64,000 nucleotides of DNA from Quercus robur (GCF_932294415.1 NC_065537.1:64060290-64124289), one strand, 5' to 3'. Shown: positions 49,039-60,814, numbered from the stretch's first letter. Numbers and translations: made by a program. Notes: generated from the letters alone by a model not told the origin.

Positions 49039-49199
49039 AAATTACTTGTGTCCTATTCAACACAAAAACCCTAAAACCTTCTCTACCTGTTTTCTTCATC
49101 TCTTATCTTTTTCGTTGTTTCAAATTTTGGATTTATGTTATAACTCAAAAATGTAAACATTTAGAAGAATAGAGAAAGAAAGTTTTGCATTTTACTACA

Positions 49200-49401
49200 C
49201 TCTTAACACTTTTACATTGATTTATTTATTTATTTTTATTTTATAAAATCATATATGAATATGATGTTTGAAATTTATATATTTAAATTAAACTCTTACA
49301 CTCTTAACACTTTTTCATTGATTTATTTATTTATTTTTATTTTATAAAATCATATATGAATATGATGTTTGAAATTTATATATTTAAATTAACCTCTTAC
49401 T
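49200..49401 (+). repeat. Nearly identical tandem duplication, period 101 bp
   Basis: CTCTTAACACTTTT begins at 49200 and again at 49301, and the following 90 bases differ at only one or two places. The identity suggests a recent event. Confidence 0.9.
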
Positions 49402-49648
49402 TTGATTATTATTAATTATAATTGATTATTGTTCTTTATTTATTTTAATAATATAAAATAATAGTTTATTACTTTGATTAATTATTTTATTTATTTATTT
49501 TATTATAGATTAATAATTAATTTCAAGGTTAATTTGCTTTTATTTTTGTCTTTTAATCTTACCCCTCTTGAATTGAAATTCTGACTCTGTCATTATTGTG
49601 TATACGGAATACACCATTTCAACTAAAATATGCATGGTAGTATGTAAT

Positions 49649-49945
49649 TTAGCGTATGCAATAATAAGGAGCATTTCTTGGAAGATGTTTTTGGCTGCCA
49701 AGCTCAATTGCTCTAATGAGCATGTGAGTCATACTCATACCAAATAATTGCTTCAATAAGGACCCTTTCAAAGAGTACAAAAATTGATCCACATTTGCCA
49801 AGATACATTCACACTTGGACTTTACAAACTCGTGTTCAAAGCCAAGATGAGCTGTGATCACATGTCTCAACTCTTGATAAAAATTGAATCCATTTGTCTT
49901 TTTACGTAATCGATATCTGACCCCAGCTATTATAATAGTTTAATC
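49649..49945 (-). other. Uncharacterised coding-like frame, possible gene fragment
   Basis: The minus-strand frame, open for about 98 codons, reads YRLRKKTNGFNFYQELRHVI, TAHLGFEHEFVKSKCECILA, LKGSLLKQLFGMSMTHMLIR and ends APYYCIR. The composition looks like protein (balanced, with amphipathic stretches), unlike the low-complexity frames around it. I do not recognise the family. There is no clear promoter or splice site. It may be a relic of a retrocopied gene or chance. Confidence 0.25.
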
Positions 49946-50220
49946 CTTATGAACATATCAACATTAAAATAAATAAAATAAAAAAAGAAAAAAAAAAGAA
50001 GACAAAACTTAAGTGGGTATTGATTCTTAGATTCTCCTCTTAAAACTCAATTATATGGTTTATTTCATTTTATGGAATGGTAGTATATTTTTAGTTAAGT
50101 AATCACATGGTTGAATTTTAAGAGAGAAAATTAAAAAATAGTACCTCAGTATTGTATCTAAATTTAGCCCATAAAAAGAATGTTTAAAAAGTTGGACAGA
50201 TGCAATTTTAAACTACCATC

Positions 50221-50378
50221 ATTCTTTTAGAGAGAGTTTCAACTTATGACGTCCACTCATGATAATTCTTTATCATTAAACCAAAACACTAATCAGTTTT
50301 TGGTGTAGGTGGGAATTAAACCTCAGATCTCTTATTCAACTATCAAAAACTTTACTAGTTGAGTTAACTGAAACCCAC
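50221..50378 (-). mobile_element. tRNA-derived SINE, copy 2
   Basis: On the minus strand it reads GGGTTTCAGTTAACTCAACT at the head, box B-like GAGGTTTAATTCC and a CTCTCTAAAAGAAT tail. AAACTACCATC (50210-50220) and AAACTACCCTC (50379-50389) are the target duplication, differing at one base. Confidence 0.8.
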
Positions 50379-50389
50379 AAACTACCCTC

Positions 50390-52090
50390 CTAAATGGGTA
50401 CAAAATGTATCTTTGATTTACCTCTCAAGCAAGTTTGAGCTTCAGCTTTCAAACCTTTATCAACATTTGTAGGGCGCTATAAATCTATAATCATATTGCT
50501 TCAAGAATAAATTAATGTGTTACAAATATATGAGTCCTGTTAACGGGTGTTTTTAGGATATTTATAAGTAAACAATTGTAGGAATATTTTAACATCATTT
50601 TCATGAAAAATATAAAAAACTGTTAAAAAAAAAAAGTTAGTTTTTTTTTTTTTTTTCCATAAAAAATTTCTAAAAAATAGTTTCTAAACTAATGCTCTGG
50701 CATCCTCCTTTTTTTTTTTTTCCTAATAAAAACGTAATTGAAATCATAGAATTTTTTTAATTATTATTTTTTTTATGAGAAAGTGAAATCCTTGAATTTG
50801 AATCTTCAATCATGTATTGATTATTGCTATAATCATCATTAACAAGTTCTTTAGTTGTCTCAAGAACTCATAGAAACTTCAAAACTTGATTAATCCCCCA
50901 ACCCCCAAAAAAAAATCCCATTTTTTTTATAGCATTTAATCATGCTTTTCATCATGAGGAGATGAGAGCCTAGGAAGCAGGATACATAACATAAATTCAA
51001 AAGACAAGATCGAAAGGGCCAACATAAAACATACATATATCAAAGGAAAAAGGAATTGATTGGATTACTTAAAAAATTAATTAATTGGTCTTCAATGTTA
51101 TTCTATTGCAAAAAATCTTATTATACTTGCCAACTTTCTGCCCAATGGCAACAAGAACAGCACCTGCAAATCCAAAAAACAATGCTATTTTCACGGACAA
51201 AAGAATTCTTTGCATTCTGAAACATACCAAGATTGTTAAGAAAGCAATCTCAAGCTCAAATGCCAACACACAAACACACACAAAAGACACAGAGATCATG
51301 TGACATGAGTATAATAATAAGAAAATTAACAACATCAACAATAATTAATTATAATAATAGTAATAATATTTTCTAAATGGAAGAGGATAATGATACAGTC
51401 ATGCTGCTTAAAGGGGATAATGACAGAGAAATGGTTGTATTATATTATTTTTCAAAATTCCATAGTATAGGAGCTGCTTCTCCTATTCTTTTTTTTTTTT
51501 TTTTGAAGCCTCTGCTTCTCCTATTCTTGTACTTTGTATTAATTAATTATACATAATATTATATAATATTATTGGTCAAATGAATACATTATATAATTTA
51601 TTGTTTCAACTTTATGTTTGATTAGGTAGGATATTTAGGAAACCTGAGTAGGTCAACTAATAAAACAACTAGATATAAACTGCTCGGTTTTTTTTTTTTT
51701 AAATAATTTTTTTTCTTTTTATTTTAACCCAACTAAATGAATACTACAATAAAAAATTGAACATTATGAATCTTGCCACATTTACCATAAGACTTTTTGT
51801 TTTTGGTCGTGGAATTTTGAATTATAGTGAGTATTCTCACTCTATCTAGTTTTTATTTTATTTTATTTATAATAAAATTATCTCCCCCCAATTAGGATTT
51901 CAATTTCCGGAGTTCTAACTTCTAAGCTCACTGTCTATTTTTTAATTTTAGAAAGAAAACAAAATAGTGGAAGAAAATTTGTATATTTCATTAAGATTAT
52001 ATCTGTTTTATTTTTTATAATTTTTTTATGGGAGAGTTGTAACTGCTTTATATTGTAACATAGTAATTAAGAATTTTTTAAAAAAAATTT
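50390..52090. other. Intergenic stretch, nothing firm
   Basis: AT-rich with T runs near 50641, 50710 and 51489. The open frames at 51081-51341 have a hydrophobic translation but no recognised domain. Confidence 0.4.
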
Positions 52091-52093
52091 TAA

Positions 52094-52252
52094 GAGTTTC
52101 AACCTATGGCGTCCGCTCGTAACTCCTGAGTCTTGATGATAATCATCAAACCAAGATACCAATCAGTTTTTGATGTAGGCAGAGATTGAACCTTAGATCT
52201 CTTATTCAACCATCAGAAACTTTACTAGTTTTTTTTTTGTTAAGAAACCCAC
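52094..52252 (-). mobile_element. tRNA-derived SINE, copy 3
   Basis: Same family, minus strand, with box B-like AAGGTTCAATCTC and the GCGGACGCCATAGGTTGAAA 3' motif. AATTTTAA occurs at both ends (52086-52093 and 52253-52260), a short but plausible duplication. Confidence 0.75.
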
Positions 52253-53013
52253 AATTTTAAATTTTTGGAGAATATTTATGTGATAGCTTCTTTAGAGGGT
52301 TCTAATAATAATAGTGGTTGAATAGGATTAAATTTTGATTTATGGGAATAATTGTTTGGAAGATATTGAGCAATGAGCATTATTAATTCCTATAGTAATG
52401 ATGGTTGACTAGGAGCAAATCTATATAATAACATTTTGTTTTTATATATAGAGAAAATTTAATAACATTAATGTGACCATCAATTTCTGCAAAATCCTTG
52501 ATTTCCACCTATATTTTCACCCACTTGCTAGCCTTGCCTTAATAAGCTTGTGGACTCATATATCTGGGCATTGAAAATTTAACTCAAATACAGTTTCGAT
52601 GCATTAAGATGAGAATTTTTAATTTTTAATGCTTATAGTTATAGGGAAATAGAGTTTGTGTTCGAGATGAATTTCATACATCTGTTCATCATGAAGATTG
52701 AAGAGTGACTCATCTCATTATCCTTAATTACTTAGCAAAAAAAAAAACTAATTGGTATTGCAAGGGATCCAAATGCTTGTGGTGAGTTTATAGCATATGC
52801 TAGAGATCATTGGTTTTTGTTTTGGTTTTGTAGCATTTTTTTAATCGTTTTGGTTACATAGCATTGTCATTAAATTTAGATTAGACTAAGACTTCATTTA
52901 GAATAGACTTTGGATTACTGGATCATTGATTCAACCAGTGATTCATTACACAAATAGCATGTTCAATTAAAAGTTAGATCAATTTTTAAAAAAAATATAT
53001 ATATATAAAAAAG

Positions 53014-53408
53014 GACAAACTTAGCTATAGCAATTGGCTATAACTTAGTTGTAGTCATTGGCTATAATTTCCACTAATTAAATTAATATGACAGCATATT
53101 TGGAAAATCTAACCGTCAGATTGCATGTTCATTATGTCGTTAACATGCATGTCAAATTTTATGCCAATCATATATTATTTACTATATGATCCATAAACTT
53201 ATTTTTTATGCATAATTTTATATTACAAAAGCTTAAAATTTAAACATTTGATTAATGACATAACTATTGATTTTTTATTTGTCCTAAATTTTACAAGCAT
53301 AGAGTATATAAAAAGAAAATATAATCCAATTGTGGATTTGTCAAAATTTACATCCAATAAAAAGATATTGAATAGAGTTGTAGGCAATGACTACAATCAA
53401 ACTTTGTC
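53014..53408 (-). mobile_element. MITE, 395 bp (inverted relative to the copy at 4776)
   Basis: Ends are inverted repeats of about 34 bp: GACAAACTTAGCTATAGCAA at the left and, inverted, GACAAAGTTTGATTGTAGTC at the right, each followed by an ATTGGCTATAACT/ATTGCCTACAACT block. The interior includes TAATCCAATTGTGGATTTGT, matching the reverse complement of the 4850 region. Confidence 0.6.
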
Positions 53409-53462
53409 TAAAATAAAAACTGTGTAAATTGTTCACAATAAAATATAAAAACATACAATTAG

Positions 53463-54345
53463 TGTTGTGGGGTGTCCGAGGACCGAGAAGAACAAGGAGT
53501 GGGACGTCCTTCACCAAGCCATATATAAAGCGCCTCAGTTGCCCGAAATGAGAGCTCAAGGATGAGAGGTAACACTCTAGGGGAGGAATAGTGTGGTGCT
53601 AGGAAGCTCTCTGAAAGGGTATACCTACCACCCTCGCATTGAATGCTCTGTAACAAATTTATTAGTTGCATTAATGAAGAAGTGCCATATGTAAAGCACC
53701 TCAGTTACCCAAGAAGAGGATGGGAAAGATGCATGATATCTTATAAGCACCCGAGGATGAGAGGTAACACTCTAGGGGAAGAACAATGTGGTGCTAGGAA
53801 GCTCTCTGAAAGGGTATACCTACCACCCCCGCATTGAATGCTTTGTAACAAATTTATCAGCTGCATTAATGAAGAAGTGACCCTTGAACATTGTCTTCAC
53901 AACTAGCAATCCCTTCTACCACCTTCAACAGAGCCTTGATGGGATAAGTATCAAATGAAGAGTTTTTGGGACATACACATGGAAGGCTAGGATGCAAAGA
54001 AAGAGGATATATAGGAAGAAAGAAGTTTTACAATGAGGGGACTTTTTTGGAGAGAGAGAGAAAGAGAAACAGAAAAGTAAATAGTGTACTACTTAACAAA
54101 ATTAAAGTAAAACATATATAAGAACTTATCCTTGGGAGTGACCAAGGATCACTTTTTTCATCAATTGCTTGAGTCATACTCTTCCTTGTCTGTGAACCAC
54201 ATTATTAGCTCTAAGCTTATGTAACCATTCTATTGTAATTGCCTTCCCATCTCTACACTAAAATAATTTTATTGTCTAGACTTGGGTTGAAGTGCAAGGC
54301 ATTACTAATCTAAGGGGGCTTGGGCTTCCAAATCCAGCCCTTACA
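53463..54345. mobile_element. Solo LTR-like element with internal tandem repeat
   Basis: Begins TGTTGTGGGGTGTCC and ends CCAGCCCTTACA; GC content is above its surroundings; GGATATATAGG near 54006 could be the LTR TATA box. The tandem repeat at 53519-53879 would sit in the U3 part, where such repeats are common. No coding region is beside it, and flanking duplications are unclear. Confidence 0.4.
53519..53879 (+). repeat. Tandem repeat, two units of 166 and 195 bp
   Basis: Both units start CCATAT.TAAAGC.CCTCAG, share GGATGAGAGGTAACACTCTA, GTGGTGCTAGGAAGCTCTC, GGGTATACCTACCACC and end GCATTAATGAAGAAGTG. Unit 2 has about 30 extra bases near 53725. Confidence 0.85.
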
Positions 54346-56098
54346 AATGCAATATAACATATATTAAGAAGGTCAACATAACTAGAAGTATACATAATTC
54401 ATTTAATGAAAAATATTATAAAAAATAATTCAAAATTTTAAATGAAAATAATTTACATTATAATTTTTATAATGATCTTCATACTTCATAGTAACTTTAT
54501 ATAAATTAAGAGATGCAACTCTAAAAATAATCCTTAATAAATCATGAAGTATATTATATCTATCATTATTTTAACTTAATATAACTTTTTTTTCTAAACA
54601 CCAAAATGTGAACTTATTTATAAAAAGGGAGAAAAAAAACTATATTTATTTTTCTTTTCTTTGAAACAAGAACTATATTTCTTAAGTGAAGTCATTCAAT
54701 ACATTCAATGGATTACACACTTCTCTTATATAAAAATAAATCTTATATATAGGTCCCATATGTACAGAATAATTTTCTATTTATAGGTATAAAAATCAAG
54801 TGGCTTTTTTTAAAAATAGTAATTAGCACAGTTGGTAGTTATATATGGCGGGTTTTTATAGGTCCATCAATCCTAATGTGTTCATCTTGAAAGTGTAAAA
54901 CCAATTGTGATGAGAATTAGTGCAATTGATTAAGTGCGTGTGAGATTCAAAAAAAGATTAAGAGCATGTGAATAGCCCTAGTTTTAATTACATCTTCTAA
55001 AATTAGCCTATATACTTTATGCTGACCACATAATTAGCTTATTATAAACTTTTTTCTTTTGAGAAACGTTTATTATAAACTTAGTCATTTAAAACTGGTT
55101 CCATTTGATTTTATTAGTGTTATTTTGAGTCAAATGTTTGAGTAAATTTTTTTAGTGAAAACAATGTCTGGCACACCAGTCAAAAATTGCATTTTTATTA
55201 GTGACTTTTGAGGTGAATGTTTGAGTAAAAAATTTCGCATTGAACCATTGAATGTATTCATGTATTTAATCTAACGAGAAATTCATTAGATAAACCACAT
55301 TCTCGTGTATAATAGATTGTTAACGAGTGCCCTAAGGACACTCGTCAGTATGACCCTTAGTGAAAGGCTATCTAATTATGTTGTCACTAATCATCATTCT
55401 CCCCAAAAGAAAAACCTTGTTGTCTTTCAGTCGCAATTTCTAAAGAGCAAACCGAGTATATAATAATGGTCAATGATTAGTCTCAAATCAGGCACTCATT
55501 ATAACCAAAGTTGTGATTGTAAACCATTGAACATGTGTCTTTTTAACACGAGGTCTTTTAAAATCACAATTTTTGTGTCATAACTTTGACTTAACAAACT
55601 ATAATTGATTCCCTATTCTTTTCACATCGATCCAAAATTTTTACTTTACTATTCAGAATTAGCTGCAACAAAATTGTGAAAAAAATAATGATAAAAAAGC
55701 TATCTTATCAAAAATTATTGTGTATACTCCCTTCCTCTCCCATAAAGGTAAACTCCATTCATGATAGTCTGTAATATACTCAGGGACGAAGCCAGAACTT
55801 TGAGTTAAGGAGGCGGTTTTACTGTTGGCTGTGTGCAGTGATTTCAATTTCTAATTCTGCTACTTAGTTACTGAGATTTTTTTTTTTTTTTTTTTAGTAG
55901 TTAAGAACAAAATTATTTTTGTTTAGAATTTTTTTAAAGGGCAGGGTTATTTATTTTGGATAAAATTAGTTAATTAAGTTTAATTTTGTTTTTAGTTTTA
56001 TTGGTAATTTTTGTTGTTGAGCTTTTTTTTTTTTTTTTTTGGCTTGAATATTTTGTTTTAGATTTTACATCTATAAATTTTTTTATGGTCACTAAAAT
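54346..56098. other. Intergenic stretch, nothing firm
   Basis: AT-rich, with TTTGAGTAAA-type direct repeats around 55135 and 55225 and T runs at about 55878 and 56023. No gene recognised. Confidence 0.4.
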
Positions 56099-56270
56099 GG
56101 GGAAAATACTAGAGCTGCAAGTTTTTTTATAAATTATTTATTAATAAGTGGTTACTAGTAAGTAAAAAAATGATATAAATGATGTGCCCATATGCGAACC
56201 AATAAAAATTTGCTACCAAAAAAGTTTGTAAAAATGTTATAAAAAAGTTTGTGAGTATAGCATTACTCTT
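56099..56270. mobile_element. MITE, about 172 bp, same terminal type as 3511
   Basis: Left GGGAAAATACTAGAGCTGCA then GTTTTTTTATAA; right, inverted, AAGAGTAATGCTATACTCAC then ACTTTTTTATAA. Terminal AATGCTA/AATACTA resembles the elements at 3511 and 57336. Confidence 0.5.
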
Positions 56271-57335
56271 AAAAGAACCAATGATATTGTTAAAGGGAAA
56301 TAAAATGTAATTTTATATAACAAAATTGCTAAAATTAATTCACATATATATATATAATAATATTTTTTAAAAAAAATTTAGGAGGGGCTAGTCCAAGTAG
56401 TTCCGGCCCTTAATATACTCCTACCATCTCGCAGAGGGGTGAACCCAACCAACCTTTGTCTTATCAATTTTTGTCCTATTGGTAAGTCGGTCCATTAAAC
56501 ATTTATCTACATTACCAAGCTTTTTATGTAGACCCTGAAAATGGGGGGTGGGTCAGAGACTCAGATGGAACTTTTGTCCTATTTTTGTGGTTTACTGAGA
56601 ACAAGTTTTACCAGGGGTTTTGTGAAACAAATGGGTAAATAGTTCAAGTGACAATGACACATACAAGAAGATAAAGAAAGACAATTATTCTAGCTTGTAA
56701 ACTATGTGCACCAAACATAATTACAAGGCTTTGTTTGTTTTTGTTCAGTTTTTCCTTGTGAGGAAAGAAAACAAAACCAAACAGTTGCAGAGTTAAAACT
56801 ACATAAGGAAACCCAAACCCAAAATCCTTTTTCATTATGTCATCCTTCTCCAACCACCATACGAACCCCGAGTCCCACCTGGCTCTGTTAAAAAAAAACC
56901 AATAATATATGGGTCCCAACCTGTTGTACATTTTGCAACTCACTCTTTCTTCCTCATTATCCAAATTCACCCACATATATCACTACTCTCTGCAGTACTG
57001 CCTCTCTCTCAAAACATGTGCAGCGGTAGTAGCAGCAAATGCAGAGCATTAACTCTCTCATTCATTCACTCATTCAATTCGTAGGTCCTTACTCTGTACT
57101 CCATGTAGTCAATGTTAGTCTACACGAATTAAGTGTAACCCACATTGAATGAGTTTTTTTGGTTCACCCACCCCACCCAGCCTAGGCCACACCTCCTCTC
57201 ACCAACACCACCTTCACCAATTTTACTCTATATAATACACCACACCCGTAAGCTCATCGGATACCTGTCTCACGACACAATATATGTCTCATTTATTAGG
57301 CATCTATTCTCTTCTTCACAGCACGTGGACTGATC

Positions 57336-57520
57336 ATTGCTAAGAATACAAAAGAAATAAAAAAAAAAATCCATAATTTTTGTCACAGCTCGTCGCGTTG
57401 TAAGTTATCAGTGGTGGAGGTATGGACTTACCATTTTACCTCCACCATTTACAACTCGTTAGGCGGTAAACTATAACAAAAATTATGATTTTTTTTTTTT
57501 TTTTTGTGCCTCTAGCATTT
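57336..57520. mobile_element. MITE, about 185 bp, same terminal type as 3511
   Basis: Arms CATAATTTTTGTCACAGCTC and, inverted from the right, TCATAATTTTTGTTATAGTT, continuing inward to TTGTAA and GTTGTAAATGGTGGAGG. Outer ends ATTGCTA and, inverted, AATGCTA. Flanking duplications are not clear. Confidence 0.6.
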
Positions 57521-57795
57521 TTAACCTGGATCCCACGTGATTATGAGCAGGCTTGTCCAAGTCCAATAATTATATCAAAGTATTAGGGTGAAAATTAGGT
57601 ATAGTTCCTTATTAATTTATAGAATATTAGGTTCATTAATTAAATTCAAATTGGATTGAAATTTTTATAAGGAAATCTAATGTAGAGTAAGAAAATTTTA
57701 AATATCATAAGAAAAAAAAGTTATGAAATTCTAACTAAGTTTTACCAATATATATCAATAATTTATAATAAAAATATATATAAACAAAAACCTTT

Positions 57796-57956
57796 TATTT
57801 ATTTATTATAGTTTTAACTTGTGATGTCCACATTCATGATAATTATTTTTTATCATCAAACTAAAAAATCAATTAATTTTTAGTATAAATAAAAATCCCT
57901 TAATCTCTTATCTGACAATAAAAAATTTTATAAACGAATCCAACTGAAACTCACAC
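57796..57956 (-). mobile_element. tRNA-derived SINE, copy 4
   Basis: Same family, minus strand, GAGTTTCAGTTGGATTCG at the head. ATAAACAAAAACCTTT occurs perfectly at both ends (57780-57795 and 57957-57972), a 16-bp target duplication. It lies about 330 bp upstream of the ATL gene's start. Confidence 0.85.
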
Positions 57957-58220
57957 ATAAACAAAAACCTTTGACTAAATAAAACCTTTCATTAAGAAAC
58001 TTCACTATCTTATACATATTGTCAAAGTCATGTTTTCATTTACAATCAATTATAATAAAATTTTAGTATAGACCCCACAATGTTATAGGGGCTAAAAATC
58101 CATATATGTCATGCATGATCATGATCTACAATACATTCTCCAAAGAAAGGAAACTCTTACAAAAACAAGACACGCGTCTCTCTCTTTTACTACTGCACCA
58201 TTCCTAACTAAACCAACATT

Positions 58221-58228
58221 TATATATA
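58221..58228 (+). promoter_or_regulatory. Probable TATA box of the ATL-type gene
   Basis: TATATATA lies 54-61 bp upstream of the start codon, followed by a CT run at about 58256-58275 in the short leader. Confidence 0.55.
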
Positions 58229-58281
58229 CTACACGCACTCTTCCTCGGCGCCATTTCTCTCTCTCTCTCTCTCTCAAAACA

Positions 58282-59355
58282 ATGTCGCTTCCTTCCTCTT
58301 CTTTTCCCTATCTTCCACCGCCTCCATTGCCAAACGACTTCGGAACTAGCTCATACCCATACGGCACGTCGTTTACCTTACCACCACCACCACCACCTCC
58401 ACCACCGCCGCCACCGCATTCATCGATGAACCCTAGCATTCTCATCATCGTTCTCATCCTCGTAGTCACGGTCGTCGCCTCCGTCTCTCTCTGCCTCCTC
58501 CTCCGCCACCTCAACCGCCGCTGCCTCCGCCACCTCAGCAACTCCTCCGCTACTACTACTACTACTACTCTCACCTCCAGTGCTTCCGAGTCTCAGTCTC
58601 ACGTTCTCTCCAACCGAAGAGTCTCGCCGGAGATTCCTAAGAGCACGATCATCGATTCTCTTCCGCTCTTCGCCTTCTCCTCCATCACTCGCCGCAGCAA
58701 TTCGACCTCCGCCGACTGCGCTGTCTGCTTGTCGAAGTTCGAGCCGAACGACCAGCTCCGTCTCTTGCCTCTCTGTTGCCACGCTTTTCACGCCGAGTGT
58801 ATCGACACGTGGCTCGGGTCGAACCAGACCTGTCCGCTTTGCCGGTCGGCGATCGTCGCCTCGGAATCGGATATCATGAAATCCACCGGTGCCGGAGCAA
58901 GTGACAGTTTCCGTTTAGAGATCGGCAATGTGAGTCGCCGTAGAGCCGCTTCTGATGCCGGCGAAGCAGGCGGGAGATCGTATTCCATTGGCTCCTTCGA
59001 GTACCTCGTCGACGACGACTCGGAGATCAGCGTGAGTCACGCTCACCGGAGAAGCGTATCGGACAAAGACGACAGCGGAGTTTTATGGACTCGTCAGCCG
59101 CAGCCATCGGCGCCGCCGGAGCTGGACTCAACTCTAGGTCCTGACATGGCAGCTGGACGAAGCTGGCTGAAAGACTATATAGACAGATTCTCCGCCTCAA
59201 TTTCATCGCGCGCGATGTCTTTTCGGAGTTCCGGTAGATTTTTCTCCGGAAGTAGTCGCCGGAGCGAGGTATCCGGCGCCGGAGAATGGGACCTCGAAAG
59301 CAATAGAGTCGGCGAAGAGATAACGGAGATGTTCCGATGGCTTTCCGATAGGTAA
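58282..59355 (+). CDS. ATL-family RING-H2 E3 ubiquitin ligase (ATL4-like)
   Basis: Intronless, 357 residues, as usual for the ATL family. Order: a Pro-rich N terminus with 12 Pro in a row (34-45), a single membrane segment at about 52-74 ([20 protein letters not shown]...), a basic stop (RHLNRR), the ATL GLD-like motif as IIDSLPLF at 123-130, then the RING-H2 at 146-187: [22 protein letters not shown]. The C-terminal half is Ser-rich and ends [16 protein letters not shown] proteins sit in the endomembrane or plasma membrane with the RING in the cytosol, and many act in defence or sugar/carbon responses; this one's substrate is unknown. The frame is open upstream to 58111, but the TATA box and CT leader at 58221-58275 support the ATG at 58282. 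GC is much higher than in the surroundings, normal for intronless plant genes. Confidence 0.93.
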   Translation: MSLPSSSFPYLPPPPLPNDFGTSSYPYGTSFTLPPPPPPPPPPPPHSSMNPSILIIVLILVVTVVASVSLCLLLRHLNRRCLRHLSNSSATTTTTTLTSSASESQSHVLSNRRVSPEIPKSTIIDSLPLFAFSSITRRSNSTSADCAVCLSKFEPNDQLRLLPLCCHAFHAECIDTWLGSNQTCPLCRSAIVASESDIMKSTGAGASDSFRLEIGNVSRRRAASDAGEAGGRSYSIGSFEYLVDDDSEISVSHAHRRSVSDKDDSGVLWTRQPQPSAPPELDSTLGPDMAAGRSWLKDYIDRFSASISSRAMSFRSSGRFFSGSSRRSEVSGAGEWDLESNRVGEEITEMFRWLSDR

Positions 59356-60640
59356 AATGGTAAATAGGATATTTTCTTCTTTAGAAGATTTTGATTTTTA
59401 ATTTTTGAATTTTTTTTTTCTTAAAAAAAAAAAAAACAAAAACAAAAATTCACAATCTGTTTTTTGCTATATCGGCTCCACATAGATTCACACATTTTGT
59501 CTTCATTCAAAATTTAGAGTCGATTTAGCAAAATTTTGATTGGAAATAAGGAATGTTAGAAAAATTGACGGTGGAGATTTCTTTTTCCTTGAGTTTAATG
59601 GTTGAGATTGGATATAACAGAGTTTCTAGAAAAAAAAAAAAAAAATTTAAAGATTAGTGATGGTATTGTATAGTTTATTTAGACAAAACACAAATTTATG
59701 AGTGATTTATTATTAGTGCTCGAGAGATAAAATAATGAATTAATGCTAGTGAATTGATTTAGGTCCAATACTTCAATACACTAAAGTTGTCGGAATTGTT
59801 AGGGATTGCGACTCGTGTCCGTTACACTAGAGCATTGTACCCAAAGTTTACACGTTTGACGTGGGTCTTTATGATCCAGTGGGTGAGGAGTGAGGACGTA
59901 CTTTGTTTAGAGCACTTATTTATGATACACACCAACCATGTAGTGGTGAAGTTATTGTTTGACGTTGCAAACTCTAATCAGTTTATTTGATTTGGGGTCC
60001 TAGTAAGGAGTTCCCAAAGACTTAAATTGCTTGAGTAGTTATCAAGGAAAAATGAACTGAAGATTGGCTGAATTGGTAATGTTGACTTTGCCTTACTTTT
60101 TCATATCATAGACACAAAAGAAATTTAGGGGGGGTAGGATTGTAGGAATATATTTTCTTTTCCTACTGGGTATTACTTTCTTTTGGGATCCCTAGCTTGT
60201 TGAAGTTGTTAACTAGAAAGGGAAAAGCAAATTCCTGGATGGAATTTAAAGCTGTCAAAGATTCTAAGTATTGGGGTTTAGAGGTACATTTTAAAACTTT
60301 TTCCTTTTGTTTTTCCTTCTTTTTCCTTTTTTTTATTTCCTAATGTTTGTTACTTAAAAAATATATTCCGAATCAATTTTCAACGTCTAATGCAAGTTTT
60401 CAGATGTTACAGAGTCTTCTTAATTACTACCTCAATAAGTGGCAATGCTTTAAATAAAAAATTTGACTCATCTATGTGTTAATTATTCATACTAATTGTG
60501 CTTAATTTTGGGTTTAGTCCCATGAATAAAGGGAGTTTAATGAGGTCAGATTCTATTGCCAAATCAAAATTGGTCTCATTACCTTGACAGTAATATTAGA
60601 GGTAAAAAAAAAAAAAAAAAAGTAATTTTGGGTTTACGCA
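59356..60640. other. 3' flank of the ATL-type gene
   Basis: Probable 3' UTR at first, then AT-rich DNA. The open frame 59787-59990 has no recognised domain. GC-rich wording such as GGTCCTAGTAAGGAGTTCCC around 59990 may be repeat-derived. Confidence 0.4.
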
Positions 60641-60641
60641 T

Positions 60642-60814
60642 TGACGTATAAGTTTTGGTGAGATAGGAAAGAAAGACCGGGGTTTAAAGTGACGTATAAG
60701 TTCTGGCGAGGTAGGGAATAAAGATCAGGGTTTAGGTGAGGTAAGGAATAAAGACCGGGGTTTAAAGTGATGTATAAATTCTGGTGAGGTAGGAGATAAA
60801 AACCGGGGTTTAAA
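60642..60814 (+). repeat. Minisatellite, about 3.5 units of 46-49 bp
   Basis: Unit: GACGTATAAGTTCTGG then GAGGTAGGAAATAAAGACC then GGGGTTTAAAGT. Starts at about 60642, 60691, a partial unit near 60737, and 60769. The units keep most bases. Confidence 0.85.

Noticed and set aside
51081-51341. Hydrophobic minus-strand open frame (ALFFGFAGAVLVAIGQKVG)
   Set aside because: Looks like a membrane segment but stands alone, with no family match, splice sites or promoter.
56644-57333. Open frames of 110 and 62 codons on opposite strands near 57 kb
   Set aside because: Aromatic- or Pro-rich translations with no domain and no splice or promoter support.
58111-58281. Upstream extension of the ATL-type protein by 57 residues
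   Set aside because: A TATA box and a CT-rich leader lie inside it, and ATL proteins start shortly before the membrane segment.
58308-58791. Minus-strand open frames with long Gly or Glu/Arg runs
   Set aside because: Shadows of the ATL-type gene; the Gly run is the reverse of its poly-Pro tract.
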